A DNA stretch of 64,000 nucleotides from Ehrlichia muris AS145. GTDB taxonomy: Bacteria; Pseudomonadota; Alphaproteobacteria; Rickettsiales; Anaplasmataceae. Shown piece after piece: positions 49,513 through 59,119 of this stretch. The stretch covers positions 372,001 to 436,000 of the forward strand of contig NC_023063.1 of assembly GCF_000508225.1 (NCBI RefSeq). The letters are read 5' to 3'. The notes below the pieces were generated by a model. The model was not told the origin of the DNA. It ran no database searches and saw only the letters and a list, made by a program, of their open reading frames with translations. The translations under genes were made by a program, and so were the position numbers. Position 1 is the first letter of the stretch. Each line of letters begins with the position of its first letter.

Positions 49513-50838
49513 TTAGTTTTGTGAATGGTTATTTGATATCTCTAATACTTTTTCTGTAAGTTGCTTAAGAGTGAAAGGTTTTGATAGGAAGTTAATTTTG
49601 GTTGCATCTATGTTGTTGTGTTTGTTAAATACTTCTTCAGCGTATCCAGAAATAAAAATAATTTTAATATTTGGTTTAACTTTTAGTATTTTTTCTACGA
49701 TTTCTGGACCACTTATTTTTGGCATTACTACGTCACTGATAACAATATCTATAGGATATTTATTGATTATTTCTAATGCCTGATCTCCACAGCTTATGTC
49801 TATGACTTTAAATCCTTTCTTAGTTAATGCCTTTGTAGCAAATATTCTGACAGGATCTTCGTCTTCAATTAATAAAATAGTTGTTGAAGTGCTGATCTCT
49901 GGTATTACAGTACTTACTTCATTTGAATATTTATTATATGATATTTCAATGTCATTACTGTTTGATAAATGTACTGTAGGGATAAGAATAATAAAGGTAG
50001 TACCTAAATTTACTGTACTTTTAACATATATATATCCATCTGTTTGTTTTACTATTCCGTATACTGTAGATAAACCTAACCCTATGCCGGCAACTGTTTC
50101 CTTTGTAGAAAAAAATGGATCAAAGATTTTTTTCATTATCTTCTCTTCCATGCCATGTCCTGTATCTGAAACTTCTATTGCAACATATTCTCCATCTTCT
50201 ATTTGTTCTTTATCTGGAGAAAACATGTCTTTTAATAATATCTTTAAAGCATCTGTTTTAGTGTTATAGGTTTTTATAGTTAATTGTCCTCCTGTTTCCA
50301 TTGCAGCTCTTGCATTTACTACAAGATTAATAATAACTTGCTCTAGTTGACATAAATCTACTTTTACTAAATTAATATTTTGCTCATATTGAATTTTTAG
50401 TTCTATGTTTTCATTAATTAATCTCTTAATCATATGTGATAGATCTGCAATGATGTTGTTTACATCAAAGATTTTAGGTTGTAAGGTTTGTTTCCTTGAA
50501 AAAGCTAATAATTGCTTTATCAAATTTGTTGCTCTATTTGCATTTTGTTTTATTTGCATTATATCTGAAAAAGAAGGGTCTGTTGCAGTATGTTTTATCA
50601 GTAACAGATCACAAAAGCCTATTATTGCTGTTAAAATATTGTTAAAATCATGTGCTATGCCTCCAGCTAATTGTCCGATAGCTTGCATTTTTTGTGATTG
50701 TTCTAATTGTATCTCTAGATTTTTACGATCTTCACTGTCAGTTATGTAACATATAATAAATATGTTATTCTGATGTATAAATTTGTTAAAATGAATTTTT
50801 ACATATAAATTGTTATAAAGTTGTGCTTCTAATGACAT
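49513..50838 (-). CDS. cckA: CckA kinase and receiver part (second frame of split cckA)
   Basis: Catalytic portion of the hybrid histidine kinase CckA, which feeds phosphate to the CtrA cell-cycle regulator. 441 residues from ATG 50838. The phospho-acceptor His63 is in GGIAHDFNNILTAIIGF. ATPase boxes are NLVVNARAAM (N), EVSDTGHGM (G1), FDPFFSTK (F) and GIGLGLSTVYGIV (G2). A C-terminal receiver has ILLIEDED and phospho-acceptor Asp369 in VISDVVMP. The frame is in fact open back to 50877, overlapping the end of the sensor frame by 34 bases, and the residues there (KKYFQNNIVKNMSLEAQLYNN, in part) continue the protein naturally. So it probably belongs to one protein with the sensor part, through a frameshift. 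Confidence 0.93.
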   Translation of the reverse strand: MSLEAQLYNNLYVKIHFNKFIHQNNIFIICYITDSEDRKNLEIQLEQSQKMQAIGQLAGGIAHDFNNILTAIIGFCDLLLIKHTATDPSFSDIMQIKQNANRATNLIKQLLAFSRKQTLQPKIFDVNNIIADLSHMIKRLINENIELKIQYEQNINLVKVDLCQLEQVIINLVVNARAAMETGGQLTIKTYNTKTDALKILLKDMFSPDKEQIEDGEYVAIEVSDTGHGMEEKIMKKIFDPFFSTKETVAGIGLGLSTVYGIVKQTDGYIYVKSTVNLGTTFIILIPTVHLSNSNDIEISYNKYSNEVSTVIPEISTSTTILLIEDEDPVRIFATKALTKKGFKVIDISCGDQALEIINKYPIDIVISDVVMPKISGPEIVEKILKVKPNIKIIFISGYAEEVFNKHNNIDATKINFLSKPFTLKQLTEKVLEISNNHSQN

Positions 50839-50843
50839 ATTTT

Positions 50844-51995
50844 TTACAATGTTATTTTGGAAATATTTTTTAATTTTTTATTGTATGAAGGTAATATGTA
50901 TTCAAAAATATACTCTTTGCTATGTTTAACTAGTCTTTTTAGTGTGTTATTTGATTTCAATATTTTACCATCTGTGTTGCATTGTAGGATAGCTATTGGT
51001 GCTTCTATGAAACATGGATGTAAATGATAATTAAGAATGTCGCAGTTTACTGGGGTTAAGAGCCCGTAAATGTAACTGTGGTTGTTTTTGTCATAAAATG
51101 CAGCTTGTGATATATATGCTTTAAATTTAATTCCAGTAGTTGTTGATAAAGTAACTGTGTTATTGTCTATGATTTTTTCCTTATTGTAGCTTTTTGTTAA
51201 AAAATTAGCAAATGTAGTGCCATTCTCTATTGAATTTAGTTCAAACATTTTTAGAAAAGTATCATTTACAGATAATATTACTCCCCTATGGTTAAGTAGG
51301 TATGCGCCTACACAGTGTTTCTGTATTAATCTTTCATATACTTGTTCTTTAGTAATTTTTATAGCTTTAAGTACAAAATATTCTTGTGGTCTTGCAAGAG
51401 GAGCAAAGAACAGGTTTGTAGTTTTTACATAACTAATTTCTATTTCTGGATTCTCTAATACTGGGTCTAATATTAGTGTAAAGTTAGAGATTTTATTTTT
51501 TGTATTTAAACAGAAGTATGTGTTAATAGATAACTTGTTTTTTAGTGCGTTTTTAAATGCTTCAATTTCTTGCTCACTAATATTACCTAGTTCTAGTATA
51601 TCAAATAGATCTAATTTCTTTTCTTGATTTTTTATGAATCTTTCATAAAACCTTGCGTCAGCATATACAACCTTCCCATCATTTTTTACTATCAGGCAAA
51701 ATTCCGTGTTATGATTTAAAGAATTAGCGAAGATCATGTTTTGGTATTCTATAGAAGCAATGATATACAAGTATTGCCGTAATTGTATTGATATTGCTAG
51801 TATGCTGATGCTGGTAAATATGCAATTGATAATTATGTTTATATAACTATCGTATATATTAAAGAGATATAAACTGGATATGCACAATAATGGAGCTATT
51901 AAGAAAACAGATAATTTACATACTGATAATCCGTATTTTCTTATTACAAAGTCTACTTTATTGTCTTGTGTGTTATCAGTATGTCTTTTTTTCAT
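50844..51995 (-). CDS. cckA: CckA sensor part (first frame of split cckA)
   Basis: 383 residues: two membrane helices near the N-terminus (about 23-46 and 52-72) and then PAS-like sensing domains. One is around FCLIVKNDGKVVYADARF (about 107-125), one around GAYLLNHRGVILSVNDTF and one around APIAILQCNTDGKILKSNN. This is the normal sensory half of CckA. The frame runs on through the A-rich junction and stops at 50844-50846, 25 bases after a possible slip site at 50871-50865. Alone it lacks any kinase domain, so without a frameshift it would be a membrane sensor without output. Confidence 0.88.
   Translation of the reverse strand: MKKRHTDNTQDNKVDFVIRKYGLSVCKLSVFLIAPLLCISSLYLFNIYDSYINIIINCIFTSISILAISIQLRQYLYIIASIEYQNMIFANSLNHNTEFCLIVKNDGKVVYADARFYERFIKNQEKKLDLFDILELGNISEQEIEAFKNALKNKLSINTYFCLNTKNKISNFTLILDPVLENPEIEISYVKTTNLFFAPLARPQEYFVLKAIKITKEQVYERLIQKHCVGAYLLNHRGVILSVNDTFLKMFELNSIENGTTFANFLTKSYNKEKIIDNNTVTLSTTTGIKFKAYISQAAFYDKNNHSYIYGLLTPVNCDILNYHLHPCFIEAPIAILQCNTDGKILKSNNTLKRLVKHSKEYIFEYILPSYNKKLKNISKITL
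50865..50871 (-). other. Candidate -1 frameshift (slippery) heptamer in cckA
   Basis: On the minus strand the zero-frame codons read TTA AAA AAT, giving the heptamer A AAA AAT, which fits the X XXY YYZ rule. A -1 slip here leaves the sensor frame and enters the kinase frame as TTA AAA AAA TAT TTC, with no stop between. Equally, one A may have been lost from a run of seven, in the genome or in the sequencing. Confidence 0.55.
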
Positions 51996-52130
51996 ATTAA
52001 CATAACTATAATACTTACTAAAATTACATAATAATATAAATGCTTAAGATTGCTATATGAATATTGTACTGTGTAGTGAAAGATAATAGCTTAGTTTAAT
52101 TTTCTATTAATATTCAACGGTAAAAAATGT

Positions 52131-52790
52131 TTAAAACAATTTCAATGCAATTGTCATGCCTTCTTCTGTAGGAAGTAAAGTTGTTAGATATTTATCTTTA
52201 TCAGATAGCCTTTCATTGAAGGAGAGCATTTTATGTATTGTAGTTTTAGACACTTTTTTTATTGTGTTATTATTAGAATATACATTCCCAAATAATAGTG
52301 TATTATCTGCAACTATTAAACCATTTTTCTTGATATTTGATTCTGCCCAGTCTAAGTAATCACAATATCCTGATTTATTAGCATCTATAAATATCATATC
52401 AAACGGTGACGTATTGGTTAGTTTTTGTAATGCTAATATTCCTATATCATTTATTACTGTGATTTTGTGAGATAAGTTGTATTTTTTAAAGTTGTCTTCT
52501 GCTAATTCAGCATTTATAGTATTTTTTTCTATAGTATATATATGCCCATTTTCTGGTAATGCTTTAGCCATGCACATAGCAGATGAGCCAACAAAAGTTC
52601 CAATTTCAATTATGGATTTTATATTGTTCATTTTTATTAATAATTGTAATATTTGTCCTTCTATAAGATTAAGTTGCATTAAGGATATATCGTCTTTAAT
52701 GAATTGATGTGTTGCTACAACTTCTGCATCTGTGATTGAAAATAAATCATGTATATATTGTAATTTTTTGCTTAGTATTTTGTTACGCAT
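52131..52790 (-). CDS. O-methyltransferase, family 3 (caffeoyl-CoA type)
   Basis: 219-residue SAM-dependent methyltransferase of the cation-dependent O-methyltransferase family. Motifs are IIEIGTFVGSSAMCMAKALP (SAM loop), IYTIEKN, FDMIFIDANKSGYCDYLDW with the metal-site Asp, and GLIVADNTLLFGNV. Bacterial members methylate small catechol-like molecules or remain uncharacterised, and the substrate here is unknown. Monocistronic. Confidence 0.9.
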   Translation of the reverse strand: MRNKILSKKLQYIHDLFSITDAEVVATHQFIKDDISLMQLNLIEGQILQLLIKMNNIKSIIEIGTFVGSSAMCMAKALPENGHIYTIEKNTINAELAEDNFKKYNLSHKITVINDIGILALQKLTNTSPFDMIFIDANKSGYCDYLDWAESNIKKNGLIVADNTLLFGNVYSNNNTIKKVSKTTIHKMLSFNERLSDKDKYLTTLLPTEEGMTIALKLF

Positions 52791-53024
52791 AAAACCATTT
52801 TATATAATAAAAATTACTAATATAATCCTGTTTTTCGTTTAACTTGAGTTTTTATTCAATTATTAGTATATCATTGCGTGGCAAATTAACAACACTTTTC
52901 CTAAAAAACATGATATAGATATAATTTTATGTCGTTTTATTGTGGTTATATGATATAATTAACATCATTAGGGAGTTATATAAGAACTAATAATATAGTT
53001 AATTATGGTGAGGTAGTAATAACA

Positions 53025-53318
53025 ATGAGTTTTTACACGTATGATGTAATGAAGAAACAAGTGGCAGATACTTTTAATAAGTCAAGTAATGTTACTTATT
53101 CTGTACTAAATGATCCAGCATATCGTGATAGGTATAGAGAAAAGTTCCTTGAAGCTCAGAAAAAGGGTATGGATATGGTTGTATATTATGACGGTACTAT
53201 AGCACTAATAGAAAATAAAATAGCAATGTATCAATATGGTTGGCATAAGAAAAGAAGAGAATTTGAGCGTATTAAATTTGCTACTGAAACCAAGAAAAAG
53301 AAGAATAAGTCAAATTAA
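53025..53318 (+). CDS. Small basic rickettsial protein, unknown function
   Basis: 97 residues: mixed N-terminal region (MSFYTYDVMKKQVADTFNKS), a middle with MDMVVYYDGTIALIENKIAMYQYGW, and a very basic C-terminus (KKRREF, KKKKNKSN). The DGTIALIENKIAMYQYGW part is reminiscent of the rickettsial DUF2671 family, but I am not certain. The basic tail suggests nucleic-acid or membrane binding. GTGAGG lies about 14 bases before the ATG. TATAAT occurs near 52953. Confidence 0.75.
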   Translation: MSFYTYDVMKKQVADTFNKSSNVTYSVLNDPAYRDRYREKFLEAQKKGMDMVVYYDGTIALIENKIAMYQYGWHKKRREFERIKFATETKKKKNKSN

Positions 53319-53441
53319 TTATTATAATTGAGTAAGTTGAAAGAGTGTGGTATAGATCTGTATACAAAATTTAATATAAAGTAATCCTTACCTTTTTATT
53401 AGTGTATGTTATTCAAATATATCAATTAGAAAGTGACATTT

Positions 53442-54833
53442 ATGATAATTCTCAATGGTCAACAAGTTGTTTCTTGTGAAAAGAGTTGTGGGATAGTCAT
53501 TGATGAACTTATTTCTAGAGCTGGAAAGGTTGTAGGTGATGCTATATTTAACCTGTTCCCAAGGCAGCCTGTGGTAGTAATTTCTGGCCCTGGTAATAAT
53601 GGTAAAGATGGTATTGTTGCGGCAAAGATGCTAAAAGCTTGTGGATGGCCAGTAGTTTTAATGTTATATAATTGTACTATTGATATAGATGAAGACTGGG
53701 TAGTACCATTAACTTATGATAATATTGTTAATTCTCAGAGCTGCTTAATTATAGATGCACTATTTGGAATAGGGTTATCACGCTATATACCTGAGGACTT
53801 ATCATGTATATTTAGCTACATTAATAATTCTAATGATAAGATTGTTGTTGCAGTTGATATTCCTAGTGGTATAAATTGTGATACTGGTCAAGTGATGGGT
53901 TGTGCAATACGTGCTGATGTTACTATAACTTTTTCTGCATTAAAAATAGGACATGTTTTATTTCCTGGTTCTAGTTATTCTGGAAAAGTGCATGTTGTAG
54001 ATATTGGAATTGGCATTGATTACAGTAAAGTTACGACACGTAAAAATACTCCTGCTTTATGGAAAAATGAAATACCTAAGTTAGAGTATATAGCAAATAA
54101 ATATACTAGAGGATACACATTAGTATGTTCTGTTGGGAATAAATCTATAGGGGCTTCAAAACTTGTTGCAATGTCTGCGTTAAGAGTAGGTTCTGGTGTA
54201 GTAAGCATTGCTTGTGACAGTAATGCTTTTGCATTTTATGCAAGTTGTTTAACATCAATTATGTATAAGCTTTATGATGATGTAATTAATGATGATAGAA
54301 TTACATCTATTATAATAGGTCCGGGATGTGGGATCAGTGAAATTACTAGACAGCGTACTATGGATGTTCTCAGTAAACAAAATTGTGTTCTAGATGCTGA
54401 TTCTATATCAGTATTTTCTGATTCTTATGAAGTTCTTTTTTCTAAAATTAAGCATAATGTTATCATGACTCCACATGAAGGGGAATTTAAGCGTATATTC
54501 CCATTTTTGACTGGTAGTAAAATAGAAATGGCAAAGAAAGCAGCAAGTTTGTCAAAAGCTGTTATAGTTTTAAAAGGTCCAGACACTGTAATTGCTGATC
54601 CTATGGGTAATGTTGTAGTAAATAATGCCCCATTTAGTTTGGCTACGGCCGGGAGTGGAGATGTATTATCTGGAATTATTGGTGGGTTGCTGTCTTCTGG
54701 TATGAACCCATTTGATGCTGCGTGTTGTGGAGTATGGATACATACAGAGTGTGCTAGAGAGTATGGGATTGGGTTGATTGCGGATGATATAATACTGCAA
54801 ATACCTCAAGTATTAAAAAAATTGTTTAGTTAA
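53442..54833 (+). CDS. nnr: Bifunctional NAD(P)HX epimerase/dehydratase
   Basis: 463-residue repair enzyme for hydrated NAD(P)H. The N-terminal YjeF/NnrE epimerase (to about residue 205) has ISGPGNNGKDGIVAAKML, DALFGIGLSR and VDIPSGINCDTG. The C-terminal NnrD dehydratase, a ribokinase-like ADP-dependent enzyme, has TPHEGEFKRIF, VLKGPDTVI and the phosphate loop LATAGSGDVLSGIIGGLL. The ATG at 53442 is preferred to the GTG at 53433 (GAAAG lies upstream). Full-length fusion, as in E. coli YjeF. Confidence 0.95.
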   Translation: MIILNGQQVVSCEKSCGIVIDELISRAGKVVGDAIFNLFPRQPVVVISGPGNNGKDGIVAAKMLKACGWPVVLMLYNCTIDIDEDWVVPLTYDNIVNSQSCLIIDALFGIGLSRYIPEDLSCIFSYINNSNDKIVVAVDIPSGINCDTGQVMGCAIRADVTITFSALKIGHVLFPGSSYSGKVHVVDIGIGIDYSKVTTRKNTPALWKNEIPKLEYIANKYTRGYTLVCSVGNKSIGASKLVAMSALRVGSGVVSIACDSNAFAFYASCLTSIMYKLYDDVINDDRITSIIIGPGCGISEITRQRTMDVLSKQNCVLDADSISVFSDSYEVLFSKIKHNVIMTPHEGEFKRIFPFLTGSKIEMAKKAASLSKAVIVLKGPDTVIADPMGNVVVNNAPFSLATAGSGDVLSGIIGGLLSSGMNPFDAACCGVWIHTECAREYGIGLIADDIILQIPQVLKKLFS

Positions 54834-55233
54834 GATTAGTAATCTTTTGCTTAAATATATTGAATAATTATAACATATGTGGGATATGGTGTTTTCAATT
54901 GTTTTAAGTGTTTTTTATGATATCAGAACATGTATATAAGGTATTGTACGTTTTTTCTATGAATATTGTATTACTTTATGAAAGGAATTAATAGTAATTG
55001 TTGTTATTATAGTTCTTGTAAAATAGAAAAAAAATACTAAATATATGTGATGGAGTATGGTATTGAAGTGTTTTTTAAATATATGTGATGTAGAATACCT
55101 TGTTCTTTTTTTCTGGTATACCTCTACAGTAAATTTAAAATTCTTTTCACAATTATCGTTAGTAATAATGCTTATCTCTTGTATGAAGCATAACAAGAAT
55201 GATTTTGTTAAATAGTAATTTTAGGGTGTAATA
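54834..55233. other. Spacer nnr-topA
   Basis: 400 bases without a supported gene. AAATATATGTGATG occurs twice (about 55040 and 55078), a short direct repeat. A 79-codon minus-strand frame here is Phe/Thr/Ile-rich and probably chance. Confidence 0.4.
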
Positions 55234-57717
55234 ATGAGTTTAATTATAGTAGAATCCCCATCTAAAGCAAAAACTATAGGTAAATATTTAGGTAGCAAAT
55301 ATAAAGTAGTTGCATCATTTGGGCATATTAGGGATTTTCCAGCAAAAAGTGGTTCTGTTGATCCAGAGAAAGACTTTGCTATGACTTATGAAATCATTAA
55401 TAAATCAGAAAAATATATAAATAAATTAATTCAGGCAGCTAATAAAGAAACTCAAAGTATTTATCTTGCAACTGATCCAGATCGTGAAGGTGAAGCAATA
55501 GCATGGCATATTGTAGAAGTATTGAAAGAAAATAATGCCATTGATAATAATGTTGTAATTAATAGAATGGTTTTTAATGAAGTAACGAAGAATGCTATTC
55601 TTGAGTCTATAAAACATCCAAGAAGTATAAATATGGATCTTGTGTATGCACAGCAAGCACGTAGAGCATTGGATTATTTAGTTGGCTTTACATTATCCCC
55701 TTTATTATGGAGAAAACTTCCAGGAAGTAAATCTGCTGGTAGAGTGCAATCCGTTGCTTTAAGGTTGATATGTGATAGAGAAAGTGATATTGAGAAGTTT
55801 GTTACACAAGAATATTGGAATATTGAAGCTAAGTGTTGCAATATAGAAGGAAAACAGTTTTCTGCAGTTTTGAGTTGTTATTCTGGTAAAAAACTAGAGA
55901 AATTTGATATTCAAAATGAAAAAGATGCACAAAAGTTATCCGAGGAAGTGAAATCTCGTAGTTATTCTGTTGTAAATGTTGAAAAAAAACATACAAAGCG
56001 AAACCCTTATCCTCCTTTTATTACATCAAGCTTGCAACAAGAAGCATCAACCAAGCTTGGGTTTAGTGCGAAAAATACTATGATTATTGCCCAGAAACTC
56101 TATGAAGGAATTGATGTTGGTGGGGAAATCATCGGGTTAATTACTTATATGAGGACAGATGGGTTTTATATTGCAGATGAAGCATTGGAGCATATTCGAA
56201 GTATCATTGTTTCTATGTTTGGTAAAGAGTATTTACCAGAATCTGCTCGCAAATATATTAAAAAAGTAAAAAATGCTCAGGAAGCACATGAGGCAATTAG
56301 GCCAACGAATATTACAATTACTCCTGATAGCTTATCAAGCTATTTAACTCCAGAACAGCTCAAGCTTTACGATCTTATATGGAAGAGAACTGTTGCTAGC
56401 CAGATGAGTTCTGCCGTGATTGATCAAGTTGTGGCACAACTAGGGTCATTAGATAAAGTAGTAACTTTACGTGCAACAGGATCTTCTTTGTTTTTTGATG
56501 GATTCTATAAGGTATATGGTTACAGTGAAGATGATGATGATAATAAAAATAATATGTTACCATTACTTCATGTAGGTGATAGGTGTCCTTTGAATGAAGT
56601 TATTCCTCATCAGCATTTTACTATCCCTCCTGCCAGATATAATGAAGCAAGTTTAGTAAAAAAAATGGAGGAAATAGGAATAGGCAGACCTTCAACTTAT
56701 GCATCTATTATTTCTGTATTGCAGGATAGACAATATGTTGTATTAAATCAAAAGAGGTTTTTTCCAACAGAAAGAGGTAGGATAGTAAACGTTTTCCTTG
56801 TTAACTTTTTTAGTCGTTATGTAGAATATGATTTTACTGCTGATCTTGAAGAGAAACTGGATTTGATATCTAATGGAAAAATTAATTGGAAAGAAGTACT
56901 GCATCAGTTCTGGTTTTTATTTATTGATAATGTTGATTCAGTAAAAAAATTGGAATTTACTGAAATATTGAAAGTTATTAGTTGTGCTATGGAAAATTAT
57001 ATTTTTTCTTCTGATAAATCTGAATCTGGTAAAACATGTCCTGTATGCAGTGATGGAACATTAGAGCTTAATATTAGTAAGAATGGTATTTTTTTGGGGT
57101 GTTCTAAATATCCAGAGTGTAAATATACGAAGAATGTTGGAGGTGATATTATTGATGATACCGATAATATACAGTATCCTAAAGTTTTAGGTATTGATGT
57201 TACAACAGGAGAAGATATATATCTCAAGAAAGGCCCATATGGAGTTTATTTGCAGGTTGGTAGTGATAAAAATGGTAAACGTGCAGCTATTCCAAGAAGT
57301 ATGGATGCCAATTCATTAGATTTGCAAATGGCAGAGAAAATATTAAGTCTACCTATAAGTTTAGGAATTCATCCAGATACTGGTAAAGAAGTTAAATTAG
57401 GATTAGGTAAATTTGGGGCATATATATTGTATGAAGGTAAGTATTTTTCAATTAAAAATGAGCGTAATTTTTTAGATATTAGTATTGAAGATGCGATTAA
57501 TATTATTACAAATAATTCTACTAATGGGGTTATAAGATCCCTAGGTGTTGTTGAAGATAATAATGAAGTATTTTTATGTAAAGGTAGGTATGGATTTTAT
57601 TTAAAATACGCTAAGTTGAATGTTGCTTTAAAAAAAGATATAGACGTTGACCAAATATCTTTGTCGGATGCTATTAAGCTTATATCAGAAAAATATAGGC
57701 TCTTAAATGAGACATGA
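55234..57717 (+). CDS. topA: DNA topoisomerase I
   Basis: 827-residue type IA topoisomerase that relaxes negative supercoils. The Toprim domain is at the N-terminus (LIIVESPSKAKTIGKYLG and ATDPDREGEAIAWHI). The active-site Tyr is in GLITYMRTDGFYIAD, and the HEAIRPTNI block follows. The C-terminal part has one complete C4 zinc ribbon (CPVC...CSKYPECKYTKN). Behind it lie several ribbon-like repeats without cysteines (YLKKGPYGVYLQVG, KLGLGKFGAYILYEG, FLCKGRYGFYLKY), as in other alphaproteobacterial enzymes. GGGTG precedes the ATG. Confidence 0.97.
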   Translation: MSLIIVESPSKAKTIGKYLGSKYKVVASFGHIRDFPAKSGSVDPEKDFAMTYEIINKSEKYINKLIQAANKETQSIYLATDPDREGEAIAWHIVEVLKENNAIDNNVVINRMVFNEVTKNAILESIKHPRSINMDLVYAQQARRALDYLVGFTLSPLLWRKLPGSKSAGRVQSVALRLICDRESDIEKFVTQEYWNIEAKCCNIEGKQFSAVLSCYSGKKLEKFDIQNEKDAQKLSEEVKSRSYSVVNVEKKHTKRNPYPPFITSSLQQEASTKLGFSAKNTMIIAQKLYEGIDVGGEIIGLITYMRTDGFYIADEALEHIRSIIVSMFGKEYLPESARKYIKKVKNAQEAHEAIRPTNITITPDSLSSYLTPEQLKLYDLIWKRTVASQMSSAVIDQVVAQLGSLDKVVTLRATGSSLFFDGFYKVYGYSEDDDDNKNNMLPLLHVGDRCPLNEVIPHQHFTIPPARYNEASLVKKMEEIGIGRPSTYASIISVLQDRQYVVLNQKRFFPTERGRIVNVFLVNFFSRYVEYDFTADLEEKLDLISNGKINWKEVLHQFWFLFIDNVDSVKKLEFTEILKVISCAMENYIFSSDKSESGKTCPVCSDGTLELNISKNGIFLGCSKYPECKYTKNVGGDIIDDTDNIQYPKVLGIDVTTGEDIYLKKGPYGVYLQVGSDKNGKRAAIPRSMDANSLDLQMAEKILSLPISLGIHPDTGKEVKLGLGKFGAYILYEGKYFSIKNERNFLDISIEDAINIITNNSTNGVIRSLGVVEDNNEVFLCKGRYGFYLKYAKLNVALKKDIDVDQISLSDAIKLISEKYRLLNET

Positions 57718-57855
57718 TGTATAGTAATAGTCATTATATATAATACTGATATCTGTAAGAGATGTAATTTTTTAATTACAGTAATCTGGTAAAGCTTTTT
57801 TAGACATGATTATCATTGTAATTAGTGTGAGAATCTGTATAAGCATACATGTTTT

Positions 57856-58206
57856 TTATATGCTATAACTAGATATCCATTGTCCATTGCTATATGTGTA
57901 AAGCTGATTTTTACTTTTTACCCATAAGGTTAAACCTGTATTTGGCTGTATGAAGTACCATTGATTAATATAGTAATACGTTACATAATTTTGTTTGTTT
58001 TTCCATTCTTGAATTGTTGGTACAGGTCCAATGATGTACATATCTCCAGAAGATGTTTCTTTTATCGGAGTATTACATTGTAATTCTAAAATACAATTGT
58101 TCATAAGCATATCTATTTTTATCAAAGCTTCATTTACAGTGATTTCCTTGTGTGCTTGATTATGTATGACTAAATCGAATTTAAGATTGATGGATTGTGT
58201 TACCAT
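57856..58206 (-). CDS. DUF2793-type protein (phage/GTA-associated family)
   Basis: 116 residues. The pattern NQAHKEITVNEALIKIDMLM near the N-terminus, GDMYIIG in the middle and W-x-F-x-x-P...GLTLWV...YTYSNGQW at the end matches my memory of the DUF2793 domain. There the hallmark is QAQKHVTVNEAL, then GxxYIV, then an aromatic-rich end. DUF2793 proteins occur with phage-like tail or gene transfer agent genes in other alphaproteobacteria. No other phage gene is beside it. A strong AAAGGAG precedes the ATG by about eight bases, so it is probably expressed. Confidence 0.72.
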   Translation of the reverse strand: MVTQSINLKFDLVIHNQAHKEITVNEALIKIDMLMNNCILELQCNTPIKETSSGDMYIIGPVPTIQEWKNKQNYVTYYYINQWYFIQPNTGLTLWVKSKNQLYTYSNGQWISSYSI

Positions 58207-58214
58207 ATATTTGT

Positions 58215-58220
58215 CTCCTT
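58215..58220 (-). promoter_or_regulatory. Strong Shine-Dalgarno site of the DUF2793 gene
   Basis: AAGGAG (complement of 58215-58220), eight bases before the ATG at 58206. It is the best ribosome-binding site noticed in the window and confirms the start. Confidence 0.75.
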
Positions 58221-58621
58221 TAAAATAATGGCTGATATTGGTTAAATTACACTTGATGGATTCAATAAGATGAAAATGCTACTTAATAGTTTATAATATT
58301 GTATTTATTAACATATTCTGTAATTCAAAAAGTGATTTCTTAATTGTGGATTAGTATGCATAGTAAATAAGATTTTAAAGACATATGTTGTCAGTATGTA
58401 TTTGTTATTTCCTGAAAAAAAGCATGTTAATATGTTATATTTAGTAAATTTCAAGTACAATGTGTATAGAAATTTGTATTTGTAATATTAAATACACATG
58501 TATAGTAAACTTCTAGTAATACAAAAACGTAATGATATAAAGGAAGCATATGGTAAGATAAACTGTACTTCAGTAGTAAGATGATACACTGATAAACTTA
58601 TTGTAGTAAAGCATAAAAATT
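58221..58621. other. Spacer DUF2793 gene-sspB
   Basis: About 400 bases with no gene. TAGTAAATTTCAAGTACAA (58441) and TAGTAAACTTCTAGTAATAC (58503) are near-repeats about 62 bases apart. Promoter elements not identified. Confidence 0.4.
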
Positions 58622-59095
58622 TTATTTTTTTAAAAATGTATCGATAAAGATAATATTATCCTGATTGCCTTTTTTATCACTCTCTTCATTAGTATGATTA
58701 ATATCATTACTGCAATCTTCTAGTTCTTCTATATTATTACTAGTGTATTGCTCAAGATCAAGAACAAAACCTTGGTGGACATCTATATATTTAATAATAG
58801 AATGATATGGGATAATAACTGTTTCTTCTTTACCTTGAAAACTCAACACTACACTAGCACTGTTGTTAAATACTTGTAAATTTCTAAATTGATGTTGTAG
58901 TATTATAGTAATTTCTTGTGGGTAATTGTTTTTTACATGATCAGGTAGTATTACTCCTTTGTAATGTGTTAGAAATGATATAGCAATGTGTATGTTATAA
59001 GAATGTTGTGACTGTGCTACAATAGTTAAGGCATCCTTGATAACGCTACAGATAGCATTATGCATAAGTTTTTGATATTCTATTACATTACTCAT
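58622..59095 (-). CDS. sspB: ClpXP adaptor protein SspB, alphaproteobacterial type
   Basis: 157-residue adaptor that binds ssrA-tagged proteins and brings them to ClpXP. The alphaproteobacterial SspB pattern is clear. IEYQKLMHNAICSVIKDAL is followed by HIAISFLTHYKGVILPDHV, NYPQEITIILQHQFRNLQV and SVVLSFQGKEETVIIPYHSI. Then come an acidic linker (EELEDCSNDINHTNEESDKK) and a short hydrophobic tail (IIFIDTFLKK) of the kind that docks on ClpX. The ATG at 59095 fits the family start, and the frame is open to an ATG at 59113. The gene begins about 25 bases after the ssrA terminator, on the same strand. Confidence 0.9.
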   Translation of the reverse strand: MSNVIEYQKLMHNAICSVIKDALTIVAQSQHSYNIHIAISFLTHYKGVILPDHVKNNYPQEITIILQHQFRNLQVFNNSASVVLSFQGKEETVIIPYHSIIKYIDVHQGFVLDLEQYTSNNIEELEDCSNDINHTNEESDKKGNQDNIIFIDTFLKK

Positions 59096-59119
59096 AAATA
59101 AGTTTCTGATCATATAAAC

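Noticed and set aside
54957-55196. 79-codon minus-strand frame upstream of topA
   Set aside because: Composition is that of AT-rich noncoding DNA. It overlaps a short direct repeat and the expected topA promoter region.
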